Assembly (NCBI GenBank): GCA_022495995.1
Contig: JAFEMH010000168.1
Coordinates: forward strand, 372,001 to 436,000
Length of the DNA: 64,000 nucleotides
Reading direction: 5' to 3'
DNA from: Adenophora triphylla var. japonica
Lineage: Eukaryota > Streptophyta > Magnoliopsida > Asterales > Campanulaceae
The first letter of the stretch is position 1; every line of letters starts with the position of its first letter. Shown here in pieces: positions 22,538 to 34,439 of the stretch. The position numbers and the translations under genes were made by a program. Below the pieces are notes generated by a model. It did not search any database. It was not told where the DNA came from and saw only the letters and a list, made by a program, of their open reading frames with translations.

Positions 22538-24939
22538 TCGATAGGGTTCATACTTACATAATCCTTAAACCAGCTAACAAACTTATCATTATGTTCTTTC
22601 TCTATAAGATGTCGTTGATTACGAGGTAGTGTCTCCCTCAAATGTACACGATGCATTCTGAGCAGATTGAAAATATGAATTAAGTATTAATTTGAAATAT
22701 AAAAGATATAAGGAATGTAAGCCTCATGTAAGGAATCACTTACTCTAGGTATTGTTCAACATCTTCAGTATTGAAAATCACATATCTATGCGCTTGTACT
22801 CGTGTGATGTAATCAAGGGTAATTACCTCTTCTTTTCCTACAAAGCGGCCTAACTCATCACCTTCATCATCATTTCTTCTAGGACGATTGGACTTTGTCT
22901 CAATGTCATGCAAATATTGCGTACAAAAAGTCATGCATTCTTCAGCCACAATTGCCTCAGCTATGGAGGCCTCGGGATGGGCTCGATTTCGAACATATAA
23001 TTTTAATGTAAGTAGAAACCTACAAAAACATTTACTTATGCTAAAGCAAATTTAAAAAGGAATTTAACTTTTTTCAAAGTAAATTTAATATGGATGTACC
23101 TCTCTACCGGATACATCCAACGAAATTGTATTGGGCCTGCTAGCAAGGCCTCCTCGGCTAAATGCACCGGCAAGTGCTCCATAACATCAAAGAAAGCTGG
23201 TGGGAATATTTTATCGAGAGCGCATAGTGTGACAACCATTCGATCTTGTATCTTTTTAAGATCAGCAAGTGTATTCACCTTTGAGGATAATTGCCTAAAG
23301 AAATTTGCCAACTCAATGATGGCTTTTACAACAGAAGTAGGCAACGCTTTTCGAACAGCTAAAGGGAGTAGTTGTTGGAGCAAAATATGACTATCATGGC
23401 TCTTAAGACCCCAAATAGCTCTTTCCTCTAGATGTACACAACGAGATATGTTTGACGAGTAGCCATCAGGGACTTTGACTCCCTTTAGAACTTTCAAGAA
23501 TGTGTCTTTATGCTTCTTACTCATTGTGAACTGAGCCGGAGGCATAATTTCTTTGCCAGATGGAAGCTTTTGTAGATGCAATAGTTTCCGAATGTTCATC
23601 TCTTTTAGGTCTTTTCTTGCTTTATCATTATCTTTTGATTTTCCCGCAGTACCTAACAGAGTATGTAGCACATTATCACACACATTTTTTTCAATGTGCA
23701 TAACATCAAGATTATGACGAATATGATTATTTGCCCAATATGGCAACTCAAAGAAGATACTCCTCCTTTTCCAATTGTGACACAACTTAGGAACCTTTCT
23801 TTTCTCCAACTTGGCTTGTTGCTTCTCACCCTCTTCTCTTTTCCTCTTTTTAACAACATCTTCTATTTTATACTTTGTTTCCATATTTTCAACTTGTTTA
23901 AGCAATTTTGTTCCAAAAAATAACTTGGGCTTATCTCTCACTTCATGAGTACCATCAAAAGAGCCTTTATCCTTACGAAAAGCATGACTCCTAGGCAAGA
24001 AGCGTCGATGACCAATATAACAATACTTGCCACCATGATCCAACCATCGTGCTTGAGGTCTAACATTGCAACAAGGGCAAGCATATTCACCTTTAGTGCT
24101 CCATCCAGACAACATTGCATATGCAGGAAAGTCATTTATTGTCCATAATAGTGAAGCTCGTAAAGTAAACAACTCGTTCCTTGATGCATCATAAGTTGAT
24201 ATACCAATATCTTCCCACAATTCCTTCAACTCATCAATTAACGGTTGGAGATACACATCTATCTTGTTGCCCGGCCCTTTTGGGCCTTGAGTAAGCACCG
24301 ACAAGAAGAAATATGGTTGTTTCATGCATAACCAAGGTGGAAGATTGTATGGCATAAGCACAACCGGCTGGCATCACTGAGATATAGTCATTGTTATGAA
24401 AGGATTAAATCCGTCAGATGCTAATCCCAATCTAACATTCCTAATTTCACTTGAAAATAATGGATAAAGTTCATCGAATTCCTTCCACGCAAGAGAGTCT
24501 GCAGGATGCCTCAGCACACCATCGTCTATTCTTTTCTCGGCATGCCATCTCATGAGTGTCGCGGTCTTAGATGACCAATACAACCTTTGAAACCTTGGCT
24601 TTAAGGGAAAATATCATACTTTCTTCATCGCTACCTGCTTGGGAAGTTTATTCTTGCCACTTGTTTCCGCACCTTCACCGCTACCCCCTTCTTCTTGTTG
24701 CTTATATCTAGAGGCTCCACAAATTTCACATTTAGTAAGTTTTTCAGTTTCATTTCGAAACAACATACAATGATTAATGTACGCGTCCCACGTTTTATAA
24801 CTAAAACCCAAATCCGCAGTCATCTTGTACGCCTCACGATAGGAACTTGGCACTTTCGCTGACTGAGGCAATGCCCTAATGAAATTTTTTAATAAAGAAG
24901 TAAATCCCTTATCGGCCACTCGATAATTAGCCTTCCAAT

Positions 24940-26546
24940 TGTGAATGTGGTGCCCAAATTTTGGTGTTGGATTCACGCGAGTTTGAAGACATCCGAGTTA
25001 TTTGAAAAACGGAGTCGCCACGCCATTTTGATTACCTCAAAACTTTGAAAAAAAGGTTTTTACTTGGGTTCGGAGGTTAAGTTACCCCTTGGGAAGAACG
25101 TTTGGCGTTCACCCAAAGTGCCTTGCCGGAGCAAGTCTCCCAAGATTTCATTAATCGTGCTTGCTTGCGTGCTTTCTTTGTGTGCATGTGTTTGAGAGTA
25201 AAAGGGGGAAATGTCCCAAGTTATCTTCCGGACGTACAAACCATTTGTTGGTTGTCGCCGATTCCTTGGAATTTTATGTATTCGGGATTATGATCCCGTC
25301 CTCATCTTGTGACTTGTGATCATCGCATTTTAACCTCGGGACCCTCGGGACTTGCGTGATCGAGAGAATGACTCTCTTTTGGTCAAAGATGAGGTTCTTT
25401 AGGAAGGAATGTCCTTAGCCCATCAATCCTACGCTTTAAGACGGTCGAGCTCGTATAGAGGCTTCATACTCATTCTTAAGCGATAATCGGAGATATAGGG
25501 TTCAAGGTTATCCTTTTCCTAAAGAAATCATGAACCTTTAATGGAAGGAACGATGCAAAGATGAGAACTTTTACACCGGTCCGTTCCAAGGTTGGGGAAA
25601 GGGGAATGCATGATGAAAAAATGACTCTTTAATGAAAAGATGACATTTTGGTTTTAGCAAATGATGCTTTTTGATTTAAAGAAAGGATCTTTATTGCAAA
25701 TGATGCATAAAGATAGGATTTTTATGCAAATGATGCATTGAAAAAGGGGTTTTGATGCAAAGGATGCATTTTTATTGAAAAAGATTTGATCTTTATATGC
25801 AAATGATGCATAAAAATGACATTTTTATTTGAAAATGGGGGTTTTAGGTGCAAAGGATGCACCTTTATGAAAAAGACTACATTTTTATGACAAATGAGGT
25901 CTTAATGCATGCAAAAGGGAAAGGGGGTGATAAAGATGTGATCTTTATGAATAAATGCCAAGTCCCAAGCAAGATATATGCAATGAGCAAGTATATCAAT
26001 TAAAATGCAAGGTTAGGGCGTGCGAGGTTACCAATCGTTTCCTTCGCTTCTTCGGACGGAGCTAGGAGGAGAGGTTCGTCTTGGGTCTTCAAGGAGGAGG
26101 GAGATGGCTTCTTGAGCTTCTTCTTCGCCTTCTTGAGCCTTCAAGGGTGTTCTTCACGTCTGATTGTGTTTTGAGTGTATTGTATCTCTATTGTGTGTCT
26201 TGTTGTTTTTTTGAAATGGGTAGAGGAGGGCTCTATTTATAGGCAGTCTGGATAAGGCTAATGAAGCCGTGCGGTCAGAGGCAGCGAGCTAATGCAGCCG
26301 TGCGGGCTTATCCATTGTGACTCAGCATTCTAGAACCATGCAAGGTGGCATTATTCTAGAACCTTCCCTCCTAATTAAGAAAAACGTGTTTCTTAATTAG
26401 GAAGGATTCCCTTCAGCCTTTATTTAATAAAAAACAGTTCCGGAATGTTTCCGGAACACTAGGAAGGTCTGGGGAATTACCGGAAAACTTACCGAAAATG
26501 TCGGGAAAATTAACCGGAAGGCATGAGCCAGATTTGGGTACTTACA
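24940..26546 (-). mobile_element. Solo LTR of a Tat gypsy element, 1607 bp
   Basis: On the minus strand it begins TGTAAGTACCCAAATCTGGC and ends GGGCACCACATTCACA. It is flanked by CCAAT (24935-24939) and CCAGT (26547-26551), a 5-bp target duplication with one change. Removing it rejoins the TNP2 reading. It is the same family as the LTR at 38369-40100. A TATAAATA box is at about 26234-26240, preceded by two GCCGTGCGG motifs 31 bp apart. A TGCATC/ATCTTTAT repeat fills about 25620-25960. No internal element sequence remains, as expected after recombination between two LTRs. Confidence 0.95.
26266..26305 (-). promoter_or_regulatory. Paired GCCGTGCGG motifs upstream of the LTR TATA box
   Basis: Two copies, at 26266-26274 and 26297-26305, 31 bp apart, each in the context ATG(A/C)AGCCGTGCGG. 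They lie just upstream (minus strand) of the TATAAATA box at 26240. The same pair with the same spacing is in the LTR at 38608-38648. Confidence 0.75.
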
Positions 26547-27047
26547 CCAGTGCATAAGTTCTACAATAAATGAGAGTACTGTAAACTTATCACACCCTTC
26601 CCACAAGGCTTGATCAGCATCTCTCAAAAGTCTAAGAAACTTTGCGGTGGATGCATCTGATTGTACGATTTCTTCAATTCCTGGCTGGTTACTATCCGGC
26701 ATACCCATCCCTTCATGTACCATTCGCCTCATACAATCTTGCACGCCCAATTCAATTTCAATGCCATCTTCAGTTGTCCTATCATTATTATCATTCTTAC
26801 GCGCCGAAATGTACTCTTCCCCGTGCCTAATCCAATTCTTGTAATCTATTTGAAATCCCACTTCAATACAATGTGATCTCACGGTTGCACGGTCTTTTTG
26901 ATAACGATTTGCGCATTTTTTACAAGGACAATATATTTCTTTAACACCAACAGACTTTTTTGAGAATGCAAAATCGAGAAAGTTGTCAACCCCAGACAAA
27001 TACTCATTTGAAATTCGATTATCCAAATCAATCCAACTTTTGTCCAT

Positions 27048-28385
27048 ATATGACTTGACTTGATTTTTTTAACGTTAAAATACAACCTATATATAAGACC
27101 GAGAGACACAAATTTTAGAATAAAAATAAACTCATAAACAAACATAATCTAAATATGTACAACTTTTGTCCAAATATAGATAATATACATTGTTGGAGCC
27201 TAGCCTATTAGTCGAACGTGGGCCCATGATATAGTATAACCCTATGACAACATTCATTCGTTCTCTCTCACAAACCCCCCTAATTGAGAAGCTAATTTAA
27301 GGAACTAGGTTGATGTGCAAAACAACATCTAGATTGCTAAAAAGATTATGTGCTTTATCAACAAATGGACTAGGGTTGTTCCAAAAGGGAATTTGGCATA
27401 CCCTTCAAGTTGGCATACCCTTCAATTCCAAACTAACACACTGTAAGGCTATAAAGAGTATCAACAAATGTACAACTTTTTACTCTAACTCTTGCACCTA
27501 AACAAAGATCTTACAGTGATGATCAAATAGAACAACATCAAATGAAGCACAGTGATGTTCAAATAGAGAAGAATCATTTGTTACGGAAGCCTAATTAATC
27601 ATGCATTAACTCTTTCGGCTTCATCTTTGACTAACTGATGAATCATTGAAGAAAAATTCTGCAATTAGGTCATCAAAAAACGCTATTAAGAGAAACCGAG
27701 GCAAGCTAACTAGAATATGATAGTTAAACAGTCAATATTCTTACAATTACCCTCAATTTGAAGTGTAGAACACAGCCTCTAAGTGTGATAAACAAAAGTC
27801 TTACAACAGCATAAGGGAAAATGTGATTTAACGGAGCTCAAAACAAGAAGATTTAAAAAAAAAAAATTTGTCAAACTAGCCATAAAGGCTGACATCAGAT
27901 TAGGAAAATCAGTGTAATCGAGCAATCAACTAACATAAATGCAAGAATACCCAAATGTATACCAACATAGAACAACCCAGATCTTCTCATTTACTCAAGA
28001 ATATAAAAATGCAACTAAGACCCACAATCACAGTAAACAGAAAGATGAAGAATCAAAAATCTTACCTTAAGTGAACTGGAGCTGACCCACTTTCGATTCA
28101 ATTTACGAATAAAAAATTCGTGCCCAAGCTAAGGAGAGAAAGAGAGACTGCTGAGATACAGAGATTACCGCGAAACAAAGAATCATCAAAACCACACCAA
28201 GAACACACCAAGAACAAAAAAAACCAAAAAAAAACTTAGAAATTAAAAGTAAATCAGTAAAAGCGCATACCTGATTCGTTGTTCACGGTCACCGGCCGTA
28301 GGATTCGTGCCCTAGGTAAGGTAGAGGAGAGAAAGAGAGACAGAGAGATAGAGAGCGCGAAACTGAATAGGGAAATTGGGTTTCC
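27048..28385. other. Upstream region of TNP2, no coding
   Basis: A/T-rich. Near 27395-27425 a GGCATACCCTTCAA segment is repeated in tandem. Splice-like sites near 28075 (CTTACCTTAAG) and 28265 suggest an untranslated first exon and leader for the TNP2 transcript on the minus strand. No gene supported. Confidence 0.4.
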
Positions 28386-28698
28386 CGGTATTTAATGACA
28401 TTTACGGCGGAAATTGTACACCGCCGTAAATAATTGTATTATTTACGGCGGACGCGTATCAACCGCCTATAATAAGTACCTATATACGGCGGCTACTGAT
28501 ATATCGCCGTATATAACTTCGATCTCGTATACGTACATGCCAAATGTACGTACATTACTTATTTACGGCGGCCTCGTCCGCCGTATATATTATTTATTTA
28601 CGGCGGCTGTGCATACCGCCATATATATAAAGTATATACGGCGGACGCGTGTTCACCGCCGTATATGAGCGCCGTAAAAAGCCTCCTTTCTTGTAGTG
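28386..28698. repeat. CACTA 2 right subterminal array and terminus
   Basis: About ten TTTACGGCGG or CCGCCGTATA motifs in both orientations between 28400 and 28675, ending in CTTGTAGTG at 28698. They match the left array. Confidence 0.9.
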
Positions 28699-28891
28699 TT
28701 AGGCTTGTATTTATAGATATAGTATATAGAGTCTATCATTGTATAGAAAGTTGTGTGAGAGGAGGATTATAATCCTATTTGTATTATAACTTCCCAATAT
28801 CCTTGTTGGAGTATGATTATATAAGCTTTCCATATGTATGCCTAGTAGGCTTGCTACTCGGCATATAACATTGGTCGACATACATAAATGC
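28699..28891 (-). repeat. Middle fragment of the gypsy LTR hosting CACTA 2 and the copia solo LTR
   Basis: It lies between CACTA 2 (TTA duplication at 28699) and the solo copia LTR (AATGC duplication at 28887-28891). The minus strand contains TATAAATA near 28710, a likely LTR promoter. It should join 30607-30959 on one side and 16555-16844 on the other. Confidence 0.55.
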
Positions 28892-30606
28892 TGTTGGTGT
28901 AATGCCCTAGGCGTTTAGTTATGTTTGACTTATAACTTAAACCACTATGTAATCGTCTTTATCATTTATTATAGAGAAAGATTATTTGACTTATTATATG
29001 ATTTGCATGTTTATTATAATAACCTGCATCCCTAGTTATTGTGAATGACTAGTATGAGTTGGTAATGAATAATCATGGAGATGATTATGTGCATGTGATG
29101 CACATTACACTTATGTGTACTTGCTAGAGAACAAGTACTGGACATGACCTACCGATGAGATTTATGACATGGTCTATAGTCATATATGTCGTGATTAAAT
29201 CTCATGATAGTAGTGTCATTAAATCCTTTGTACTTGAGATTATCATCGTCTTTCACATGATGAACATCGTGTTTGATGTAGTCTAACACTATCTTTAATA
29301 TGATAGTAATAAGGGCTATGTTGAAATGATTGAATTCTTGTAGGGAAGAATGATAAGTCAAGACGGGATTTGTCCCTCTCATTGAGAGAGATGTTTTTCT
29401 TGGGCCCCTCGATGAATGATGTTGATGAAATGTGTGGCCACACTCAAGAGATTTGATAAAGATCAAATGCACTTGGATTATCAACATATTCGGAATCGAG
29501 AAAGCATTGAACATGTGAGTTGACATGGACCATGACTCATGTTCAATTGGACATCGTGGACAAAGGGATTGTGACATTTGATCTATCGAGGAATCAAGCT
29601 TTGATGTTATATTAAATTGGGTGGATATAATGGTTAGCTAGAAACCACTTATGTCTTGTGATGTCGATGTTTCGACTCACTACCAATATAAATATAATTC
29701 CTACTGGGTCACACACAAAGAACGACTTTGATCATTGGCTGAAAATTATGAATTTTGGGTTCTGGCACGACTCGTGCCCTTGGTCACGACTCGTGCCAAA
29801 GGTCACGACTCATGACAGGAGCAATACGACTGTGTTTTGGCAACCAAGGAACAACTCGTTGACATTTTGACTTTGTGAGATTGGGCACGACTCGTGCCCT
29901 TGTTCAGCACGAGTGCAAAATTTGTCACGAGTCGTGGTACGACTGAAATTAGGCTTAAACCACTCGTGACTAGCTGGAATGACTCGTGGCATGAGTCGTG
30001 TCCAGGAGCACGAGTCGTGCCCTTAGCGAAATCCAGTCCGTACGCGTTTTCCTTAGCCGGATTGGTTTTGGTTTGGAAAGGATTCTTACCTAATTGTTAG
30101 GGGATTTATATGAGATATAAATACAATCCTTTGGTAACCATAAACCTCTCTCCATAACAATGTTTTAGGGTTTATGAAACTCTAAGTTTTGATTTTTGAT
30201 TGTGAATCAAAATATCAAAAGTTCCCAAAATAATTCCATTGTTTTGCTATTGATTATTGAATATTGATTCAATAATCGGGAGGATCATCTAGCAATCCTA
30301 CAAGAAGTGTTCTTTGTTCGTTCTCGTGTGGATCACCATTAGAGGTAGGTTACTTTATCTCCTAAAGCTTGAAGATCTCCATTGTTGATTCATCACCAAG
30401 GTAGAACAAGGAAGAAGAAGATCCAAGTTTCATCAACGGTTTAAAGATTCAATCTTTAAGATTCGTTTTAAGCAACATAAATCGCATTAAGGTATGTAAA
30501 TCTATTTCATATGTTTCTAATCTCTTCATGCTAGACGGATTCAAAGGCTAGGGTTTTGATGTTTTATAAAGTTCTTCCGCTGTGTTTGTAACCCCAAAAC
30601 CTAACA
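28892..30606 (+). mobile_element. Solo LTR of a copia (SIRE/Maximus- or Angela-like) element, 1715 bp
   Basis: It begins TGTTGGTGTAATGCCC and ends AACCCCAAAACCTAACA. It is flanked on both sides by AATGC (28887-28891, 30607-30611). There is no coding or primer site, so it is a solo LTR. The U3 part (about 29760-30025) holds about nine copies of a palindromic GGCACGACTCGTGCC-like motif. The last 100 bp include TTCCGCTGTGTTTGTAACC, typical of the 3' end of long copia LTRs. Confidence 0.9.
29764..30025. promoter_or_regulatory. Array of CACGACTCGTG palindromes in the copia LTR
   Basis: About nine full or slightly changed copies of CACGACTCGTGCC in both orientations, for example at about 29765, 29786, 29805, 29885, 29927 and 30008. 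Repeated short palindromes in U3 are a common form of plant LTR enhancers. Function here is inferred. Confidence 0.6.
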
Positions 30607-30959
30607 AATGCCGAGTAAGGAGGTGAAAAAGGGTAGGGAAGCCCATTCGCCTTGTATTGACGTAGATCGAGGAGGCTCTGGTCGTCATTCACTGAGGCCT
30701 TGGTCGGCCTATGTTGATGCCTTGGTCGGCATATGAGAATGCCTAGGTCACATGTTCGCTTCTTGTTGCCTTGGTCATAATATAGCTCAATTATGTCTAG
30801 GTTGACATAATGGTAAATGATGAGGAGGCATGACGAGCATAGGCAGGGAAGCCCATTCCCTATGTCGTATTTGTGACTTATATGGATTTTACTCTGGATC
30901 CAATCCATTGGGCCTTGCTAGGTTTATAAACCTTCGTTGTAGTCGGTTTATACCATTCA
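30607..30959 (-). repeat. Start (U3) of the interrupted gypsy LTR
   Basis: On the minus strand the LTR starts TGAATGGTATAAACC at 30959. It contains several GCC(A/G)ACCAAGGC units (about 30680-30780), then runs to the AATGC duplication. The polypurine tract lies beside it. Confidence 0.6.
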
Positions 30960-30960
30960 G

Positions 30961-31029
30961 TGGCCCCCGACTTCCTATCTCGGCTTTAGCCGAGTAGGAA
31001 GTGGTGCGACCTTGGCTTAAACGAATATA
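30961..31029 (-). other. Polypurine tract and residual 3' end of the interrupted gypsy element
   Basis: The minus strand reads GGAAGTCGGGGGCCA just before the LTR start, much like the tract at 2829-2842. The rest of this element is missing: a + strand Tat integrase begins by about 31030, so a deletion or rearrangement junction lies there. Confidence 0.55.
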
Positions 31030-31039
31030 AAAAGGTCCT

Positions 31040-31769
31040 CACTTCCAAGAAGGTGGCCCAGTTTATCAAAAAAAAACATAATGTGTAGATATGGGGTACC
31101 CAATGAGATCATTTCTGATAATGGGTCACACTTTGAAGGGGACTGCGGTAGATTGCTGTCAGAGTTCAGGATTACTCGCCACAAGTCATCCCCATACAGA
31201 CCTCAGACTAATGGAGCCATGGAAGCTGCTAATAAAATGCTCGAACGGATTATCCGGAAGATGGCCACCCGTGGTCGTGATTGGCCCGAAAAGCTGCACC
31301 TGGCACTCTGGGGCTACAGAACGTCTGTCAGAACAGCCACAGGAGAAACCCCTTTTTCCCTAACCTACGGGATGGAAGCAGTGTTACCAGTGGAGTTGGA
31401 AATCCCGTCATTAAGGGTCCTCCTGGAAAACAGTGTCAACGAAGTAGAATGGTTGCGTAGCCGGCATGATGAGTTGGCCCTGCCGACGAAAGAAGGCTTA
31501 AAGCCATGGAGCATACCCGAGCCTATCGAGGCGAATGGCCGGAGCATTTGACAAAAGGTCAAGGCCGGGGACATCAAAGAGGGTGACTTAGTCTTTGAAA
31601 GTAAAGCCCCTACCGAGACAACCCCCGGGAAAATGGGAACCCGTTTGGATCGGCCCGTATGTGGTGCGAAGATACTATCGGGAGGAGCCATGAAACTTGC
31701 GGACACTGGACGGCAATCCCTTTGTCCACCCAAATCAACGGTGATAAGCTCCGAAGGTACTATGTCTAA
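31040..31769 (+). pseudogene. Tat integrase, core and C-terminal domain (element A)
   Basis: The reading enters with KKVAQFI, shifts one base at an A run (31069-31076) and continues MCRYGVPNEIISDNGSHFEG, holding the second catalytic Asp. Then RPQTNGAMEAANKMLERI gives the catalytic Glu, and WGYRTSVRTATGETPFSLTY follows. After 31551 the frame breaks, but the C-terminal signature can be followed in pieces (GDLVF, KMG, RRYYV) to about 31769. The zinc-binding N-terminus and the first catalytic Asp are missing. Confidence 0.85.
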
Positions 31770-31776
31770 GAAATAA

Positions 31777-31777
<1 letters not shown>

Positions 31778-31828
<51 letters not shown>

Positions 31829-32015
31829 TGCAAAAAGAGTAATGCCCGGCTAGGCTGAAAACCCAAAAAGGGCGGTCTAGGCAAAAAACAGGGTTGCACA
31901 TAAAAAAAAAGAAGAAAAAGAAAAAAAATCTTAGTGCAAAAAGAGTAATGCCCGGCTAGGCTGAAAACCCAAAAAGGGCGGTCTAGGCAAAAAACAGGGC
32001 TGCACATAAAAAAAA
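31778..32015 (+). repeat. (AT)n and a duplicated post-pol spacer
   Basis: An (AT)n run (31778-31824) is followed by two copies, 106 bp apart, of an approximately 80-bp segment starting TTAGTGCAAAAAGAGTAATG (31825 and 31931). Element B' carries two copies of the same segment at the same place (57677-57842, reverse orientation). Confidence 0.85.
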
Positions 32016-32035
32016 ATAGAAAAAAGAGTTCACCA

Positions 32036-32097
32036 GAATGAACTACGAAGACCTGAGCCCCTTAGTCTTTCTTGTAAAAGGGGAACGTAGGCAGCCA
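32036..32097 (+). other. Conserved hairpin motif after pol (element A)
   Basis: GAACTACG ... GAGCCCCTT ... AAGGGG AACGTAGGCAGCC: CTACG pairs with CGTAG and CCCCTT with AAGGGG. Element B' has the matching motif at 57573-57620 with a shortened inner stem (CCCTT/AAGGG). Confidence 0.6.
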
Positions 32098-32403
32098 TAT
32101 ATGGTTCGGTCTAAATAATAAAAAGGACGATTAAGTTTCCATGAAATGCGTCCTAAACAATAATAAAGGATATTCAAGTTTTCATAAAACGGGTCCTGAG
32201 CAAATCAATAAGACATTTAAGTTTTCATAAAATGTGTCTTGATTAATTTCTAAGATAATATCTCTTGTTCATTACAAGTTAAAAACTTCTTGATGAGTTC
32301 AAGCACGGTCTACTCTTGACTCTGCTAACCTGCTACAAAGATCTAAAATACAATAAAATGCCTAATAAAACTACTGTGTTTGCAAAATGGCAATAAGGGA
32401 ATC

Positions 32404-34001
32404 CTAAGAAAAGATCTGTCGGCCGTCATTCGCTGAGTCTTCTTTGGTCTTCTTCCCTTTACCTCGACCCCGTCGAGTGTTCTTTCTCTTCTTCTCTATA
32501 ATGTCGGTCTCCCTCATTCCGACCTCAGGTATCCTCACTGGAGCCTCCATCAAACCCGTGTCAATAAGTGCCCTCTCAACCCGAGCACGAGTCCGCACTT
32601 CCTCCCTCTGAGCCTCAGTCAAAGGAGCGACCTCGGACAATCTCTTGTATCGAGCCTCCATATCTCTGATCAGGTCACCCGACTGGTTATGGCGACTCTC
32701 TTTAGCCTCAGTCTCCCTCAGAGTCCTACTCGAGTCGCAGTCAGCTCCCAATAAAGCCTGACGTCTCTCCCCCAATATGACCTGAGTCGCTCCCATCTCC
32801 CTCTCGTACCAATCCAAGTAGACAGTGGTCAAGATGGTACTCTTCCTGCCCCTGAAGATAGCCCTGGGTGGAAAAGCAGCGTAAGTTCAAGCCCTCGAGA
32901 AGAATGAGAAGCTGGCTGGATCTCTCATATCAAATGGCACCACCTCCATGGTACGGATTTTCTCCCAATCGCCCAATGGCTCCTGTAAGGCCCCGAACTG
33001 CCTGGATACCAAGCAAGGTATGTAGAAGGACGACCAGCAGAACCCTGGAACCCTCACTATGTAGGACTCCTGAAATATCCTCCTGGTCTGCAACCTCCGT
33101 GAGGTACCCACCGCCGGATGTTCGAAGTGGATAACCCACCATCATCGGCTCCCGCCTACCCCGGTCCCGTTGTCGAGGTGCACCTCTCCGAGAAATCACC
33201 CAAGGGCACCGAGTCGGCAAAGCCCCAAGCCTCTCCCCGCAGCCATAAAGTCGCATGCACCGGGCTCCCAGACCTCATGAAATGGTCTCCCCTAGCCATC
33301 CTGTCAATGCCATGCAGAGTCTCCCCCAAAACCAATGGGACAATGTCCTTCCCAGCCCTGCAATCTCTGGCCATGTCCAAGAGACCACCATGACAGATTC
33401 CCACGGACTCAGAGGTAAACAGAGAAGAAAATATGCAGAGGATAAAGGCATCCATAGCCACCGTGGTCGCAGCTATAGCCGGAGACCCAAACCTGCCCGG
33501 GATATCAGAAAGGTCAATCCTGTCCGGGGCTATCATCATCTCCTCAGCCTCTCCCAGAGAAATCTGCAGAAAAGATGCAAGCTTTGCCGCCACCGGCACG
33601 TCTTCGATCAACGGAATCGATATAGCCTCAATTTCTGGACCCCCAATCAAGGCTCGGAAGTCTTCATGCGTTGGGACAATCTCATTGTAAGAAAAGCAGT
33701 AAACGTGTCTCCGGACGTTCCAAAACTTTGCTGCTGCTCTCAAAAGGTCCCAATCGGGCGGGAGATCCCTTAAATGCCATAAAGACTTGATCTTGAAGGA
33801 AGAATCAAGCAACCCCTTGTGAGATTGGAAGTTATATCTCACCCAAGACTGAAGATTGGACAGAAAGCGGTCTCTCTTCCCCCTTTGCAATCTAACGGGC
33901 TTCTCCATCGCAAAATGATCAAAGGTGGTGTCTTTAGGTCCAATATGTGCTCTGGGAACAATTGGGACAAGTCTAAGTTGAAAATGAAATGAAATGGCCA
34001 A
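32404..34001 (-). pseudogene. Antisense gene 2 of element A: transposon-associated protein with basic tail
   Basis: Transcribed against the element. The likely start is 33909 (MEKPVRLQRGKRDRF), matched by the start in B' at 55826. The first open part (to 33156) contains SLWHLRDLPPDWDLLRA, FSYNEIVPTHEDFRALIGGP and DIVPLVLGETLHGIDRMARG. After a frameshift, 33111-32887 holds SSFYIPCLVSRQFG. After another, 32832-32404 holds VYLDWYEREMGATQVIL and a basic tail KKRKNTRRGRGKGKK that could be a nuclear localisation signal. B' (55826-57331) aligns throughout. I think this is the family Pfam calls DUF7745, but that name is from memory. Function unknown. Confidence 0.65.
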
Positions 34002-34046
34002 GCCTTGGTTTTATTTTGAAAATAACCAGTCCAGACAGAACTGTGA

Positions 34047-34087
34047 GCCGTACGGCCTCATTTGCCCCAGAGACCATGCCGCACGGC
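34047..34087 (-). promoter_or_regulatory. Paired GCCGTACGGC palindromes upstream of antisense gene 2 (A)
   Basis: GCCGTACGGC at 34047-34056 is a perfect palindrome. GCCGCACGGC is at 34078-34087, 31 bp away. Both lie just upstream of the minus-strand gene. The flanking AAATGA(A/G)GCCG matches the LTR copies at 38608-38648, and the spacing is identical. Confidence 0.75.
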
Positions 34088-34439
34088 TTCATTTACCTGA
34101 TGTAAATGTCAAATCTGCAGCAACCAAGTTGCTGCCCAAAGGGAGTTTTCACCTCACTTTTCCAACCAAAACCTGTACAAAAACATGTTCAAAGGCCATC
34201 CAAGCATTTATACATCATTATATATCATTTTGGCCCAGTTTCAGCCCCGATTCCAAGCAAAAAACCGCCCCAAGGCTCAAGTAATATGCAAATTAATAAA
34301 AGCATAAATAGAAAAGCAAATAAAATAGTATTACATTGTTTTCGCCCCATCGGCTCCCAAATAAAGCAAAAAATAAACAAAATGTGCATAAAAACTTGTT
34401 CATTGTTTGTTTCCTTCCTAAATCAACCCTAGAGACCTC

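Larger units (their letters stand above)
22560..27047 (-). pseudogene. CACTA TNP2 transposase (Transposase_21 / DUF4218), split by a solo LTR
   Basis: The start is at 27047 (MDKSWIDLDNRISNEY), with the transposase-associated N-terminal Cys/His domain (CPCKKCANRY). The frame runs to LMHW at 26547, resumes after the inserted LTR at 24939 (KANYRVADKGF), then CEICGASRY. Past a TGA it continues with RWHAEKR and RLGLASDGFNPF, past another TGA with VVLMPYNLPPWLCMKQPYFF, ACPCCNVRP and HNLDVMHIEKNVCDN. The DUF4218 part (LPVHLAEEALLAGPIQFRWM) is followed by an intron, and 23012-22740 encodes IAEAIVAEECMTFC. A last short exon ends near 22560. It would cut the element ends. Two in-frame stops and the LTR make it dead. 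Confidence 0.9.
16845..28698 (-). mobile_element. CACTA (En/Spm) element 2, 11.85 kb, with TTA target duplication
   Basis: The left end is TACTACAAGAAAAAGG (CACTACAAG with its first C changed). The right end is CTTTCTTGTAGTG. The flanking triplet is TTA on both sides (16842-16844, 28699-28701). Subterminal arrays of TTTACGGCGG/CCGCCGTAAA occupy both ends. Inside on the minus strand are TNP2 (DNA-cutting transposase) and a Ptta-type accessory transposase, in the usual CACTA order. A solo LTR splits TNP2, and TNP2 has premature stops, so this copy is not autonomous. Confidence 0.95.

Noticed and set aside
23094..23390. 98-codon + strand ORF in CACTA 2
   Set aside because: It is the complement of the DUF4218 part of TNP2.
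29149..29577. 142-codon minus-strand ORF in the copia solo LTR
   Set aside because: The region is LTR with defined ends and target duplication; the frame has no recognisable domain.
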